A stretch of 37,199 nucleotides of DNA from Jannaschia seosinensis (GCF_001408515.1 NZ_CYPR01000102.1:1-37199); one strand, 5' to 3'; positions 8,682 through 18,569 are shown, counted from the stretch's first letter. Program-made: numbers and translations. Notes: generated from the sequence alone by a model not told the origin.

Positions 8682-9108
8682 GAGCCGACCCTGCCCCCCT
8701 CCCGGCGGAGCGTCAACGCGCGGGCGTCGACACAGGGCGGTGCAGGGAGATCAGCCGTCGCAATACAAGCAGCGCGGCTCGTGAAGATTGCGGCAGCTCG
8801 ACGGCGCAGGGGCATTGAGTGGCACTGCATCGCCACCCGATCCAGCCACACCCGGCCTCTGCAAAGGCGGTCTTTGCCTCCCACCCCGCCATCCGGTGCA
8901 AAATGGTCTGGCTTTATCGGGACAATCAGCATGAGAGGCGAAGGGACAGCGTGCGGTCTGGCGCTCATCTGGGGCCTTACGTAGTTCTATTCCGGCGACG
9001 TGGAGGCGGATGGCCCTGCCGCACAATGACCCGGAGAGGTCATGGAATAACCGCAGGCCTGTCCGCCTGTGTCATTGCCTGTCGGGCCCGAATCGGCGAC
9101 GAAGGTGC
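8682..9108. other. 427-bp gap with no recognisable gene
   Basis: Every frame here gives short, low-complexity or arginine-rich translations with no family resemblance. The gap must hold the rnhB promoter (minus) and the promoter of the small secreted protein at 9109 (plus). In related bacteria I expect a radical-SAM gene of the PA0069 type upstream of rnhB. I could not find a remnant of it, so the gap may mark its loss. Confidence 0.4.
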
Positions 9109-9387
9109 ATGATCCGCGCACTCCCCCTCTTCCTCATGCTTGCCCTTGCCGCGCCCGCGCAGGCGGCCTGCTACGCCGATTACAAGGCCAAGCGGGACGA
9201 TCCGCTCCGGCTGCATTACGGTGTGATCGAGCTGTCCGAGAATGACTGCGACCTTCAGGCCGCGGCCACCGCACTCCGTCAACGGCTGGGCGATGGCTGG
9301 CAATTGCTGGACGTCGAATCGGTCTTCGGCGAAGATGGACTGGACCAAAGGAGAGACGGCGCCGGTGAATACTTCCTCCGTTATTGA
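9109..9387 (+). CDS. Small secreted protein (92 aa), conserved hypothetical
   Basis: A signal peptide (MIRALPLFLMLALAAPAQA, cleavage near AQA|AC) precedes a ~73-aa mature part that begins with Cys, contains a second Cys (ENDCDL) and ends GAGEYFLRY. The pattern YADYKAKRDDPLRLHYGV resembles a short conserved family in Rhodobacteraceae, so this is a real gene, but its function is unknown. Its 3' end overlaps the next gene by 23 nt, so the two are translationally linked. Confidence 0.75.
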   Translation: MIRALPLFLMLALAAPAQAACYADYKAKRDDPLRLHYGVIELSENDCDLQAAATALRQRLGDGWQLLDVESVFGEDGLDQRRDGAGEYFLRY

Positions 9388-10060
9388 AACGCGCGCGGCC
9401 TCGGCCCGTGTGGTCGTATTCGGCATCGCGGCCATCGTTGTTATCTTGGCAGCGGCGGCGCTCTTCCTGTTCGCGACCCTGCCCGACGGCAACGCCTTCA
9501 ACGCCCGCGTGGAGCGGCTGTTCGTTGAGCAGGACCTGACCGGGCGCGCCGAGATCGGCCTGCTGGAGATCCTCGCGCAATCGGGCACGGCCTTTTCGGA
9601 CGTTCTGGCCAGCTACCGAACCATCATCTTCGTGTTGCTGGTCTTCGCCACGGCGCTTCTGATCGCCTGCATGGTGCTCCTGGTGGCCATCGTGACGCTC
9701 AACCGCCGCATGGGAGAGATCGAGCGGTCGGGCATCCAGGTGACGTCGCTGATCCTGGCGCGCGCCGAGAACCTCGTGATGCTCAACGACATCGAACTCA
9801 AGCTGACCGACGCTGCGATGGAGACGCTGTCGGTGCTGGCCGAGGCCCGCCTCGACGGCGACACGCTGACCGGCGCACAGATTGAGGCGATGATCTCCGG
9901 CAAGTCCGAGGCCGATTGCGAGGAGGCCGCGGGGGCGACGCGGATCAAGCGCCTGCGCGACGCGCTTGGGAACCAGATCGTGACGCATCTCCTGATCCGC
10001 AACATCACGCGACAGGGCTACGTCCTCGCCCTCGACCCCAAGGTCATTCGGATGGTCTGA
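9365..10060 (+). CDS. Two-TM membrane protein with C-terminal OmpR-like winged helix
   Basis: The start is placed at GTG 9365, after a good ribosome site (aaaggagag at 9347-9355), giving 231 aa and a 23-nt overlap with the secreted-protein gene. Hydrophobic helices lie at about residues 15-38 and 86-111, joined by a ~47-aa loop. Arginines after the second helix (NRRMGEIER) suggest both termini are cytoplasmic. Residues ~136-224 follow the OmpR/PhoB effector-domain pattern: short strands (NDIELKLT), a helical core, a recognition-helix-like TRIKRLRDALG and a wing strand ending RQGYVLAL. This would be a membrane-bound DNA-binding protein with the domain at the C-terminus, opposite to ToxR/CadC. 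The fold call is from pattern alone. Confidence 0.72.
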   Translation: MNTSSVIETRAASARVVVFGIAAIVVILAAAALFLFATLPDGNAFNARVERLFVEQDLTGRAEIGLLEILAQSGTAFSDVLASYRTIIFVLLVFATALLIACMVLLVAIVTLNRRMGEIERSGIQVTSLILARAENLVMLNDIELKLTDAAMETLSVLAEARLDGDTLTGAQIEAMISGKSEADCEEAAGATRIKRLRDALGNQIVTHLLIRNITRQGYVLALDPKVIRMV

Positions 10061-10065
10061 GGCCT

Positions 10066-10401
10066 GTGGCGAAGGATTACCCCGAAACGCCCGACGGCCG
10101 CTATTTCGTCTCCAAGGGCCGATTGTGGCGCAAGACCGATCCGAGCCTTCCGGACAGCGACCGCCGTGCCGCCATCAAGTCGCTGATGCAGGCCCGACGC
10201 GCCGTACGCGACGCCAGCACCGAGAGCGAGGAACGCGCCGGCCGGGATGCGGTGCAGGAGGCCAAGGAACACCTCGGCGAGCGGGGCCCGGTCTGGTGGA
10301 CGGACGATGCTCCGGATCTGACCAGGCATGCGCCGTGGAACACCGTCTATGCCGATTGGTGGAATGACCTGCCGGAGACAACACGCACAAAGGGACTTTG
10401 A
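10066..10401 (+). CDS. Conserved hypothetical protein (111 aa)
   Basis: A soluble, charged protein with no signal peptide or membrane segment. It starts at GTG 10066, five bases after the previous stop. The N-terminal block YPETPDGRYFVSKGRLWRKTDPSLP and the C-terminal GERGPVWWTDDAPDLTRH recall a conserved hypothetical family in proteobacteria that I know only by its sequence. Function is unknown. Close spacing suggests the same transcript as the winged-helix membrane protein. Confidence 0.72.
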   Translation: MAKDYPETPDGRYFVSKGRLWRKTDPSLPDSDRRAAIKSLMQARRAVRDASTESEERAGRDAVQEAKEHLGERGPVWWTDDAPDLTRHAPWNTVYADWWNDLPETTRTKGL

Positions 10402-10485
10402 GGGCCGCGTGCGCGTCGGCACGGTTGCGCCGGAGCAACAGATCGGAGAGGACATCGCGACCCTTATCCACTTGGAGGCAAGCCG

Positions 10486-10860
10486 TTGAGCGGACGTCAC
10501 GAAACGGGAATGCGCATCCGGCGCGAGGTGCTGGGCGACGAACATGTCGACCGGGCCGAGGCATCGAAGTCGGATTTCGACGCGCCGTTCCAGGATTTGA
10601 TCACCGAGGGCGCCTGGGGCACGATCTGGGCCGATGACACGATTTCCCGTCGCGACCGATCGCTCCTGACGCTCGCGCTGCTGGCAGCGACGGGCAACAC
10701 GGCCGAAATCCCCATGCATATTCGCGCCTGCGCGCGGACGGGCGCGACCCGTGCCGAGGTGATGCAAGCCTTCCTCCACGTCGCGATCTATGCCGGCGTG
10801 CCGCGCGCCAACCGCGCCATCGCCATCGCACGAGACGTATTCGCAGAGGACGACGCGTGA
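10486..10860 (+). CDS. Carboxymuconolactone decarboxylase-family protein (PcaC-like)
   Basis: A 124-aa single-domain protein of the CMD/AhpD-like family, the length of 4-carboxymuconolactone decarboxylase (beta-ketoadipate pathway). Family features include the core GTIWADDTISRRDRSLLTLALLAA, the HIRACARTGATRAEV segment and the C-terminal HVAIYAGVPRANRAI. The AhpD CxxC motif is absent, which favours the decarboxylase-type group. It starts at TTG 10486 behind a clear ribosome site (ttggagg). No other protocatechuate gene is nearby, so the physiological role is open. Its stop overlaps the next gene by 4 nt. Confidence 0.82.
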   Translation: MSGRHETGMRIRREVLGDEHVDRAEASKSDFDAPFQDLITEGAWGTIWADDTISRRDRSLLTLALLAATGNTAEIPMHIRACARTGATRAEVMQAFLHVAIYAGVPRANRAIAIARDVFAEDDA

Positions 10861-11747
10861 AGCGGATCGTCTTCGTCGGCGAATGCATGGTCGAGATGGC
10901 GCCGGCAGATGGCGGGTTGTACCGCATGGGCTTTGCCGGGGACACGTTCAACATGGCGTGGTATCTGGCGCGGCTCAGACCGGATTGGCGGGTCGACTAC
11001 CTGACCGATGTGGGATCCGATGCGGTGTCGGACGACATGATTGCCGCGATCGCGGCCGCCAGGATCGGGACGGAGCACATCCGCCGCCACGACGATGCGA
11101 CGGTCGGCTTGTATCTCACATCGCTGCATGAGGGAGAACGCAGCTTCGCCTATTGGCGCGGGCAATCCGCGGCGCGCCGCCTTGCCGATGACGAGACCCG
11201 GCTTGCGGCGGCGATGGCGCGGGCCGAAGCAGTAGTTCTGTCCGGCATCACATTGGCGATCCAACCGTCTGAGGGCCGAAACTGGCTGATCTCGGCTCTC
11301 TCGCGGGCGCGGCAGGACGGCGCAAAGGTCTGTCTCGACCCGAATCTTCGGCCGGCGCTGTGGGCCGACGCCGCCGAGATGCGGGCGGCACTCATGGCGG
11401 CGGCGGCGGTGTCGGACGTCGTCTGGCCGTCTTTCTCGGACGAGGCGGCGGCGTTCGGCGACGCGGACCCGGCCGCGACGCTGGAACGCTACCGCAAGGC
11501 CGGTGCGCGGGAAGTGATCGTCAAGAACGGTGGGGAGCCTGTGCTGTTCCACGACGGCACGACCACGGGCTCCGTAACTCCGGTGCCCGTCGCCAAAATG
11601 GTCGACAGCACGGCGGCGGGGGATGCCTTCAATGCCGGCTGGTTGGCCGCGCGGCTGGCGCGGAAATCCTGCGAAGCGGCCGCCACGCAGGGCTGCGCGC
11701 TTTCGGCAAAGGTAATTGCGGGACGCGGCGCGCTTGTCCCGGTGTGA
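10857..11747 (+). CDS. kdgK: PfkB-family sugar kinase, probable 2-keto-3-deoxygluconate kinase
   Basis: A 296-aa ribokinase-family enzyme. It shows the N-terminal GECMVEMAP, the glycine-rich GFAGDTFNMAWYLARL and the C-terminal anion-hole and catalytic-base motif DSTAAGDAFNAGW. RPALW in the middle is typical of KdgK, which phosphorylates 2-keto-3-deoxygluconate for the Entner-Doudoroff pathway. Substrate is inferred from similarity. It begins at GTG 10857 within the stop of the CMD gene. It converges on glpR with a 2-bp gap and no visible terminator. Confidence 0.82.
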   Translation: MKRIVFVGECMVEMAPADGGLYRMGFAGDTFNMAWYLARLRPDWRVDYLTDVGSDAVSDDMIAAIAAARIGTEHIRRHDDATVGLYLTSLHEGERSFAYWRGQSAARRLADDETRLAAAMARAEAVVLSGITLAIQPSEGRNWLISALSRARQDGAKVCLDPNLRPALWADAAEMRAALMAAAAVSDVVWPSFSDEAAAFGDADPAATLERYRKAGAREVIVKNGGEPVLFHDGTTTGSVTPVPVAKMVDSTAAGDAFNAGWLAARLARKSCEAAATQGCALSAKVIAGRGALVPV

Positions 11748-11749
11748 GG

Positions 11750-12520
11750 TCACGCCTCCGCGCAGGCGACCTTCACGCGGGTGCCCCATTCGGCGCAGCG
11801 GAGCGCCAGCGCAGGCGGCAGGTCGCGATCGGTAAAAACCTCGTCCACGTCCGCAAGCGATGCGATTCGCGCCGGCGCCGTGCGGCTGAGCTTCATATGG
11901 TCGGCCAACAACATGGTCCGGCGGGCGCGAGCCAGAATCGCCTGACTGACGCCAACCTCCTGGACGTCGTAGTCGAGGATTTCCCCATCGGCATCGAGCG
12001 CGGAACAGCCGATCACGGCCACGTCGAACTTGAAGCGCCCCACGGCCTCGCGCGCAAGCGTGCCGACCAGCCCGCCATCGGCATGCCGCAACCGACCGCC
12101 GGTCACGATCACGTCGCAATCGCTCTTGTGCGCCAGAATGGCGGCCACGTTCATGTTGTTAGTCACCACCATCAGGTTGCGGTGGTGGATGAGCGCGGCG
12201 GCAACCGCCTCGGTCGAGGTGCCGATATTGAGGAAAACGGCACAATCCTCAGGTATGCGCGCCGCGCAGGCGCGGGCCATCGCGGCCTTCCCCTCGGCGT
12301 TGAGGCGGCGGCGTTCTTCATAGGCGATGTTGCTTGTGCCCGAAGGTAGCACCGCGCCGCCGTGAACACGTTCCAGCCGCCCAGCCTCGGCCAGATCGGC
12401 GAGATCGCGGCGGATGGTCTGCAGCGTCACGCCGAAATGCGCAGCCAGACCATCGACGCTGACCTTCCCGTCACGCCGGGCGATATCAAGGATTTCTGGG
12501 TGACGGATGGTCTGTGACAT
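11750..12520 (-). CDS. glpR: DeoR-family transcriptional repressor GlpR
   Basis: The 256-aa protein has the DeoR N-terminal helix-turn-helix (VSVDGLAAHFGVTLQTIRRDL, about residues 20-40) and the family VHGGAVLP linker. A sugar-phosphate-binding domain follows with FLNIGTSTEAVAAAL, VVTNNMNVAAIL and the C-terminal KLSRTAPARIASL. DeoR members respond to phosphorylated sugars; glycerol-3-phosphate is the expected effector because the gene diverges from glpD and the glycerol importer. It would repress the glp operon and itself from the shared 149-bp region. Confidence 0.88.
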   Translation of the reverse strand: MSQTIRHPEILDIARRDGKVSVDGLAAHFGVTLQTIRRDLADLAEAGRLERVHGGAVLPSGTSNIAYEERRRLNAEGKAAMARACAARIPEDCAVFLNIGTSTEAVAAALIHHRNLMVVTNNMNVAAILAHKSDCDVIVTGGRLRHADGGLVGTLAREAVGRFKFDVAVIGCSALDADGEILDYDVQEVGVSQAILARARRTMLLADHMKLSRTAPARIASLADVDEVFTDRDLPPALALRCAEWGTRVKVACAEA

Positions 12521-12669
12521 CGAATTCTCCGGACCGCAGAGAAGCGGTTTCGAACGGGTCGGTCAAGGAAAAGCACGCCAAAGCGAAAAAAAACGAAAAT
12601 GATCTTGTTCTTTTGCGCGACATGTCGCTAGGGTGAGTGTGAGGCAAAGCATGATCTGGGAGGGTTCGC
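12521..12669. promoter_or_regulatory. glpR/glpD divergent control region with A-rich operator candidate
   Basis: The region contains an A-rich motif with two CGAAAA-type half sites (aagcgaaaaaaaacgaaaat, 12581-12600), resembling the CGAAA-rich direct repeats reported for some DeoR/GlpR operators. A possible sigma-70 promoter follows: ttgttc (from 12605), an 18-nt spacer and tagggt. The glpD ribosome site gggagg is at 12658-12663, and glpD starts at GTG 12670. The operator is a candidate only. Confidence 0.5.
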
Positions 12670-14280
12670 GTGGCTGCCAAAGGGGAGATCCGTGACCTGC
12701 TCGTGATCGGCGGGGGCATTAACGGCTGCGGGATCGCGCGAGATGCGGCGGGCCGCGGCCTTTCGGTCACGCTGGCTGAAATGAACGACCTTGCTTCGGC
12801 GACGTCTTCGGCCTCGACCAAGCTGTTTCATGGCGGACTGCGCTACCTTGAATATTTCGAGTTCCGCCTCGTTCGCGAAAGCCTGATCGAGCGCGAGACG
12901 CTGCTGCGCGCCATGCCCCATATCTCGTGGCCGATGCGGTTCGTGCTGCCCTATCACCGCGAAATGCGGTTCGAGGGCGAAACGCCGACCTCGAAGCTGC
13001 TGGGCGTGACGATGCCTTGGATGAAGGGGCGCCGCCCCGCTTGGCTGATCCGCCTCGGGCTGGCGATGTACGACAATCTCGGAGGTCGCAAGATCCTCCC
13101 CGGAACTGAAACGGTTCAATTGCAAGGCACGCCCGAGGGTAAGCCGCTGCAGGACCGCTTCGAGCGCGCGTTCGAATACTCCGATTGCTGGGTCGAGGAT
13201 GCGCGTCTGGTGGTTCTGAATGCCCGCGACGCCGAGGCGCGCGGCGCGACGATCCTGACCCGCACCAAGGTCGTGTCCGCCGAACAGGTGGACGGCCATT
13301 GGCGCGCAAAGCTGGAGGATGTCGAGACCGGCGCCGTCAGCGAGGTGCGCGCGCGGATGATCGTGAATGCCGGAGGCCCTTGGGTGGGCGATATCCTGCG
13401 AAACACGGTGCGCTCCAATAGCCGCGATGGCGTACGCTTGGTGCGCGGGTCGCACATCGTCACGAAGCGGCTCTTCGACCACGACAAGTGCTACTTCTTC
13501 CAAGGGACGGATGGGCGGATCATGTTCGCCATTCCCTACGAGACCGATTTCACCCTGATCGGCACGACAGATCAGGAACACGACGATCCCTCCGCCGCCC
13601 CCGTCTGCACGCCCGAAGAGCAACGTTACATGGTGGAATTCGTCAACGCCTACCTGAAGGACCCGATCTCCACCGACGATATCGTCTGGACCTATTCGGG
13701 TGTCCGACCGCTCTACGATGACGGCGCGTCCTCGGCGACGGCGGCGACGCGGGACTACGTGCTGAAGATCGAGCGCGACACGGGTGCCCCGGTGCTCAAC
13801 GTGTTCGGGGGCAAGATCACCACCTATCGGCGGCTGGCCGAACACGCTCTGGAGAAGATTTCCTCCGTGCTCGACAATGTCGGCGGGGCCTGGACCGCGG
13901 GCGTGGCGATGCCCGGCGGGGATTTTCCGGTCGACGGCGTGAACGATCTCGTGGCGGAGCTACGGCGGAATCATCCGTTCCTCACCGATCGGTGGGCATT
14001 GCGGCTCGTGCGGGCCTACGGAACCGAGGCACGGGAGGTTCTGCACGGCGCGAAGACAGCCGAGGATCTGGGCCAAGATTTCGGCGCGACCTTGACGGCG
14101 CGCGAAGTAAACTGGCTGATGGACGCGGAATACGCGTTCACGGCCAACGACGTCTTGTGGCGCAGGTCGAAGTTGGGGCTGCGCCTCGATGCGGAGGCGG
14201 CCGCGGCACTCGACACCTACATGGCCGAGCGCCGGGAAACCTTGGGCGGACGCGGCGAAATGATCGGGGGGATCGCATGA
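12670..14280 (+). CDS. glpD: FAD-dependent glycerol-3-phosphate dehydrogenase
   Basis: Oxidises sn-glycerol-3-phosphate to dihydroxyacetone phosphate and passes electrons to quinone at the inner membrane. The 536-aa length is normal. The FAD-binding GGGINGCGIARDAAGRGL lies at residues 13-30, the ATSSASTKLFHGGLRYLE motif near 40-58, and the C-terminal domain contains NVFGGKITTYRRLAEH. GTG at 12670 is used as start. It is the first gene of the operon and overlaps glpS by 4 nt (ATGA), so oxidation and uptake of the substrate are co-expressed. Confidence 0.95.
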   Translation: MAAKGEIRDLLVIGGGINGCGIARDAAGRGLSVTLAEMNDLASATSSASTKLFHGGLRYLEYFEFRLVRESLIERETLLRAMPHISWPMRFVLPYHREMRFEGETPTSKLLGVTMPWMKGRRPAWLIRLGLAMYDNLGGRKILPGTETVQLQGTPEGKPLQDRFERAFEYSDCWVEDARLVVLNARDAEARGATILTRTKVVSAEQVDGHWRAKLEDVETGAVSEVRARMIVNAGGPWVGDILRNTVRSNSRDGVRLVRGSHIVTKRLFDHDKCYFFQGTDGRIMFAIPYETDFTLIGTTDQEHDDPSAAPVCTPEEQRYMVEFVNAYLKDPISTDDIVWTYSGVRPLYDDGASSATAATRDYVLKIERDTGAPVLNVFGGKITTYRRLAEHALEKISSVLDNVGGAWTAGVAMPGGDFPVDGVNDLVAELRRNHPFLTDRWALRLVRAYGTEAREVLHGAKTAEDLGQDFGATLTAREVNWLMDAEYAFTANDVLWRRSKLGLRLDAEAAAALDTYMAERRETLGGRGEMIGGIA

Positions 14281-15353
14281 CATTGGCGCTCGAAGGTGTG
14301 ACGCAGATCGTGGGGGGGAAAACGCATATCCACCCGACGGATCTGACGCTGGAAAAAGGGACGATGAACGTCCTGCTGGGGCCGACGCTGGCGGGAAAGA
14401 CATCGCTGATGCGCCTCATGGCGGGCCTTGACAAGCCGACGCACGGGCGGGTTCTGTGGCAGGGCGAGGACGTCACGCATATGCGGGTTCAGGACCGGCG
14501 CGTGGCGATGGTCTACCAGCAATTCATCAACTACCCGTCGATGAGCGTCTATGACAACATAGCTTCGCCGATGAAGCTGCTGGGCCTCGATCGTGCCGCG
14601 ATCGACCGGCGGGTGCGCGAGACGGCGGAGTTGATGCGCCTGACGCCGATGCTCGACAGAAAGCCGCTGGAACTGTCGGGCGGGCAGCAGCAGCGCTGCG
14701 CTCTCGCCCGCGCGCTCGTCAAGGATGCGGGGCTCGTTCTGCTCGACGAACCGCTCGCAAATCTGGATTACAAGCTGCGCGAGGAATTGCGCGCCGAAAT
14801 CCCGCGCATCTTCGCCGATTCCGGCGCGATCTTCGTCTACGCCACGACCGAGCCGGAGGAGGCGCTGCTGCTCGGCGGCAATTGCGCCACGCTCTGGGAG
14901 GGCCGGGTGACGCAGTTCGGTCCCACGGCCGAAGTTTATCGTCGTCCGGCCAATGCCGTGACCGCGCGGGTCTTCTCGGATCCGCCGATGAACTTCCTGT
15001 CGCTGACCAAGAAGAACGGCGAGATGCAGCATGCCGGCGGCGTGGCACGTGGCGTGGGCGAGGGCTTGCCCGACGGAACCTACCTTGCCGGCTTCCGGCC
15101 CAACCACCTCTCGCTGGAGCCGGCGGAGGGCGCCTTGTCCTTCGACACGACGCTCGGCGTGACCGAGATCACCGGGTCGGAGACCTTCGTCCACCTCTAC
15201 CATGACGATTCGCAGTGGGTCGGCCTCGTCCACGGGATCCGGACCCTCGAACCCGGCGCGCCCTTGCGGGTTTATCTCGATCCGTCACGCGTCTACCTTT
15301 TCGCGCAGGACGGTACGCTTGCCGCGCCGGCCAGCTATGCGGAGGCCGCGTAA
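14277..15353 (+). CDS. glpS: Glycerol ABC importer ATPase GlpS (degenerate H-loop)
   Basis: One of two MalK-type ATPases of the GlpSTPQV importer (358 aa). The P-loop is GPTLAGKT (35-42) rather than GxSGxGKS/T, with Lys41 kept. The Q-loop is YQQ near 81, the signature LSGGQQQR (133-140) is perfect, and Walker B is LVLLDEP (153-159). At the H-loop position, where MalK has THD, it reads TTE: the switch His is replaced by Thr191. A C-terminal regulatory (TOBE-like) domain follows. The gene overlaps glpD by 4 nt, and its TAA shares one base with the glpT start. Confidence 0.9.
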   Translation: MTLALEGVTQIVGGKTHIHPTDLTLEKGTMNVLLGPTLAGKTSLMRLMAGLDKPTHGRVLWQGEDVTHMRVQDRRVAMVYQQFINYPSMSVYDNIASPMKLLGLDRAAIDRRVRETAELMRLTPMLDRKPLELSGGQQQRCALARALVKDAGLVLLDEPLANLDYKLREELRAEIPRIFADSGAIFVYATTEPEEALLLGGNCATLWEGRVTQFGPTAEVYRRPANAVTARVFSDPPMNFLSLTKKNGEMQHAGGVARGVGEGLPDGTYLAGFRPNHLSLEPAEGALSFDTTLGVTEITGSETFVHLYHDDSQWVGLVHGIRTLEPGAPLRVYLDPSRVYLFAQDGTLAAPASYAEAA

Positions 15354-16431
15354 TGGCACAGATTACTTTGGACGACCTGGCGCATTCTTATCACCCCAAC
15401 CCTTCGGGTCCGGACGATTTCGCGCTCAAGCAGCTCGACATGACTTGGCGCGACGGCGAGGCCTACGCCCTGCTCGGCGCGTCGGGATGCGGAAAATCGA
15501 CCCTGCTCAACATCATTTCCGGCCTCCTCCATCCAAGTCAGGGCCGCATCCTGTTCGGTGAGCGCGACGTCACGAATGCTCCGACCGCCGATCGCAACAT
15601 CGCGCAGGTGTTCCAGTTCCCCGTCGTCTACGACACGATGAGCGTGCGCGAGAATCTCGCCTTTCCGCTCAAGAACCGCGGCATGGCGGGCCAGGAAATC
15701 GCCGAGCGCGTCCAGAAGGTCGCCGCGATGATCGACATGGAGGCCGTGCTCGACCGCAAGGCCCGCGGCCTGACCGCGGATGCCAAGCAGAAGATCAGTC
15801 TCGGCCGCGGCATGGTGCGCGAGGACGTCAACGCGCTCTTGTTCGACGAGCCGCTGACGGTGATCGACCCGCATATGAAATGGGAATTGCGGACGCAGCT
15901 CAAGAAGCTGCACCGTGATTTCGGCCACACGATGATCTACGTCACCCACGACCAGACCGAAGCGTTGACCTTCGCCGACAAGGTGGTCGTGATGCATGAT
16001 GGCCGCGTGGTGCAGACCGGCACGCCGCAGGACCTGTTCGAGAAGCCCGCGCATACCTTCGTGGGATATTTCATCGGCTCGCCGGGGATGAACCTGTTCG
16101 ATGCCGACATCAACGGGCGGACGGCCCGGATCGGCGACGCGACCCTCGACCTTGGTCGGCCTTACGCGGCCTCGGGGCGCATGCAAGTCGGCGTCAGGCC
16201 GGAATTCGTGCGCGTCGGCACCGGCGGCGATGGCCTGCCCGCCCGCATCCGGCGAGTCGAGGATGTCGGCCGCCACAAGATCGTGCGCCTCGACGTGATG
16301 GGGGTCGAGACGGCCGCCATTGTGGGTGAGGATGCGACGATTCCAACCGATATCGACCGCGTGTCCTTCGTGCCCGAGGGCATCAACGTCTATGCAGACG
16401 CCTGGCGCGTTGCGCCGCAGGGAGAAACGCC

Positions 16432-16435
<4 letters not shown>
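15353..16435 (+). CDS. glpT: Glycerol ABC importer ATPase GlpT (degenerate signature motif)
   Basis: Second ATPase of the importer (360 aa). Walker A is canonical (GASGCGKST, 42-50), Q-loop Gln88, Walker B ALLFDEP (161-167) and H-loop His199 (YVTHDQTEA) are all present. The ABC signature, however, is LTADAKQK (140-147) instead of LSGGQxQR. Its defect complements that of GlpS, so a GlpS-GlpT heterodimer would have one complete and one degenerate ATP site. A C-terminal TOBE-like domain follows (GVRPEFV). It overlaps glpP by 4 nt. This glpT should not be confused with the unrelated E. coli G3P antiporter of the same name. Confidence 0.9.
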
Positions 16436-17297
<862 letters not shown>

Positions 17298-17301
<4 letters not shown>

Positions 17302-18188
17302 CCGATACCGTCTCCGCCCCCGGCGCCGGCACAATTCCCGGCGACGTGGCCCCGGCCAAACCCCAGGCGAAGTCGCGCAAGCGCTTCCGGCCGAACGGTT
17401 CGGCGATCGTCATGACGATCTACCTGCTGTTCCTGCTCGTGCCGATCTACTGGCTCTTGAACATGAGCCTGAAGACGAACACGGAGATCCTGGGGACCTT
17501 CTCGCTCTGGCCGCGCAACCTGACGCTGGCGAATTACGAGACGATCCTGACCGATCCGGCTTGGTATACGGGCTACATCAACTCGATCACCTACGTGACG
17601 ATGAACGTGGTGATCACCCTCGCAGTGGCGCTTCCGGCGGCTTATGCCTTCTCGCGCTACACCTTCACGGGTGACAAGCACCTGTTCTTTTGGCTGCTGA
17701 CCAACCGCATGGCCCCGCCGGCCGTGTTTGCCCTGCCCTTCTTCCAACTCTATTCCTCCGTCGGGCTGTTCGACACGCATATCGCCGTGGCGCTGGCGCA
17801 TTGCCTATTCAACGTGCCGCTGGCCGTGTGGATCCTCGAAGGGTTCATGCGCGGTGTCCCGAAGGAGATCGACGAGACGGCCTATATCGATGGCTACTCG
17901 TTCTCCCGCTTCTTCATCCGCATCTTCATGCCGCTCATCGCTTCGGGCATCGGCGTGGCGGCGTTCTTCGCGTTCATGTTCTCCTGGGTGGAGCTTTTGC
18001 TGTCGCGCACCCTGACGAGCGTCGACGCCAAGCCGATCGCGGCCACCATGACGCGGACCGTGGGGGCGTCGGGTATCGACTGGGGCGTGCTGGCTGCGGC
18101 CGGGGTGTTGACCATCGTGCCTGGCGCGCTCGTGATCTGGTTCGTGCGAAACTACATCGCGAAGGGCTTCGCCCTGGGGAGGGTCTGA
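17298..18188 (+). CDS. glpQ: Glycerol ABC importer permease GlpQ
   Basis: A MalG-type permease of 296 aa. A ~35-residue Pro/Lys-rich cytoplasmic N-terminus precedes the first helix (IVMTIYLLFLLVPIYWLLNM). The EAA loop reads EIDETAYIDGYSFSRFFIRI...PL. FSRYTFTGDKHLFFWLL and NRMAPPAVFALPFF are conserved in the GlpQ group. Together with GlpP it forms the membrane channel for the GlpST ATPases. This is not the glycerophosphodiesterase that shares the symbol. Confidence 0.92.
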
Positions 18189-18224
18189 TGCGAAACATGT
18201 CTGGTGAGATCAAGGAGGCGTCCC

Positions 18225-18500
18225 ATGCTTGACTGGATGGCTTGGACATGGCCGACGGCGACGTTCTTCGGGACCATCGCGGTGTTGCTGATCCTCTTCA
18301 CGATCCTTGCGAGGAGGTATCCCGAAACGCCCCGCGCCGGCGTTCTGCGGATCGAGACGACGCGCGGCGACCGGCTCTTCATCACGCTGCTCGGATCGGC
18401 CTTCATCAACCTGATCTGGCTTGGTCTGGGGCTCGAGCCCCAATACTGGGCCCTTGTGGTATGCCTCGTCTATGCCGCCGCGGTGTTCCGCTGGGTCTAG
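18225..18500 (+). CDS. Small integral membrane protein, DUF2160 (glp operon accessory)
   Basis: A 91-aa protein with two or three hydrophobic helices (WPTATFFGTIAVLLILFTIL, ITLLGSAFINLIWLGLGL, YWALVVCLVYAAAVF). I recognise it as DUF2160, a small membrane protein regularly found between the permease and binding-protein genes of GlpSTPQV operons. ATG at 18225 has a strong ribosome site (aaggagg at 18212-18218). Its role is unknown; its constant position suggests assembly or stability of the transporter. Confidence 0.85.
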   Translation: MLDWMAWTWPTATFFGTIAVLLILFTILARRYPETPRAGVLRIETTRGDRLFITLLGSAFINLIWLGLGLEPQYWALVVCLVYAAAVFRWV

Positions 18501-18569
18501 GCGACACACGATCCCGCCATGGAAACAGGTGGGCAACGACCAAACGTTCAACCTTAGGGAGGTATACGA

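Noticed and set aside
8682-9108. Short open frames between rnhB and the secreted protein (for example 8713-8901 minus)
   Set aside because: No ribosome site, family pattern or coding-like composition; overlapping frames are equally open.
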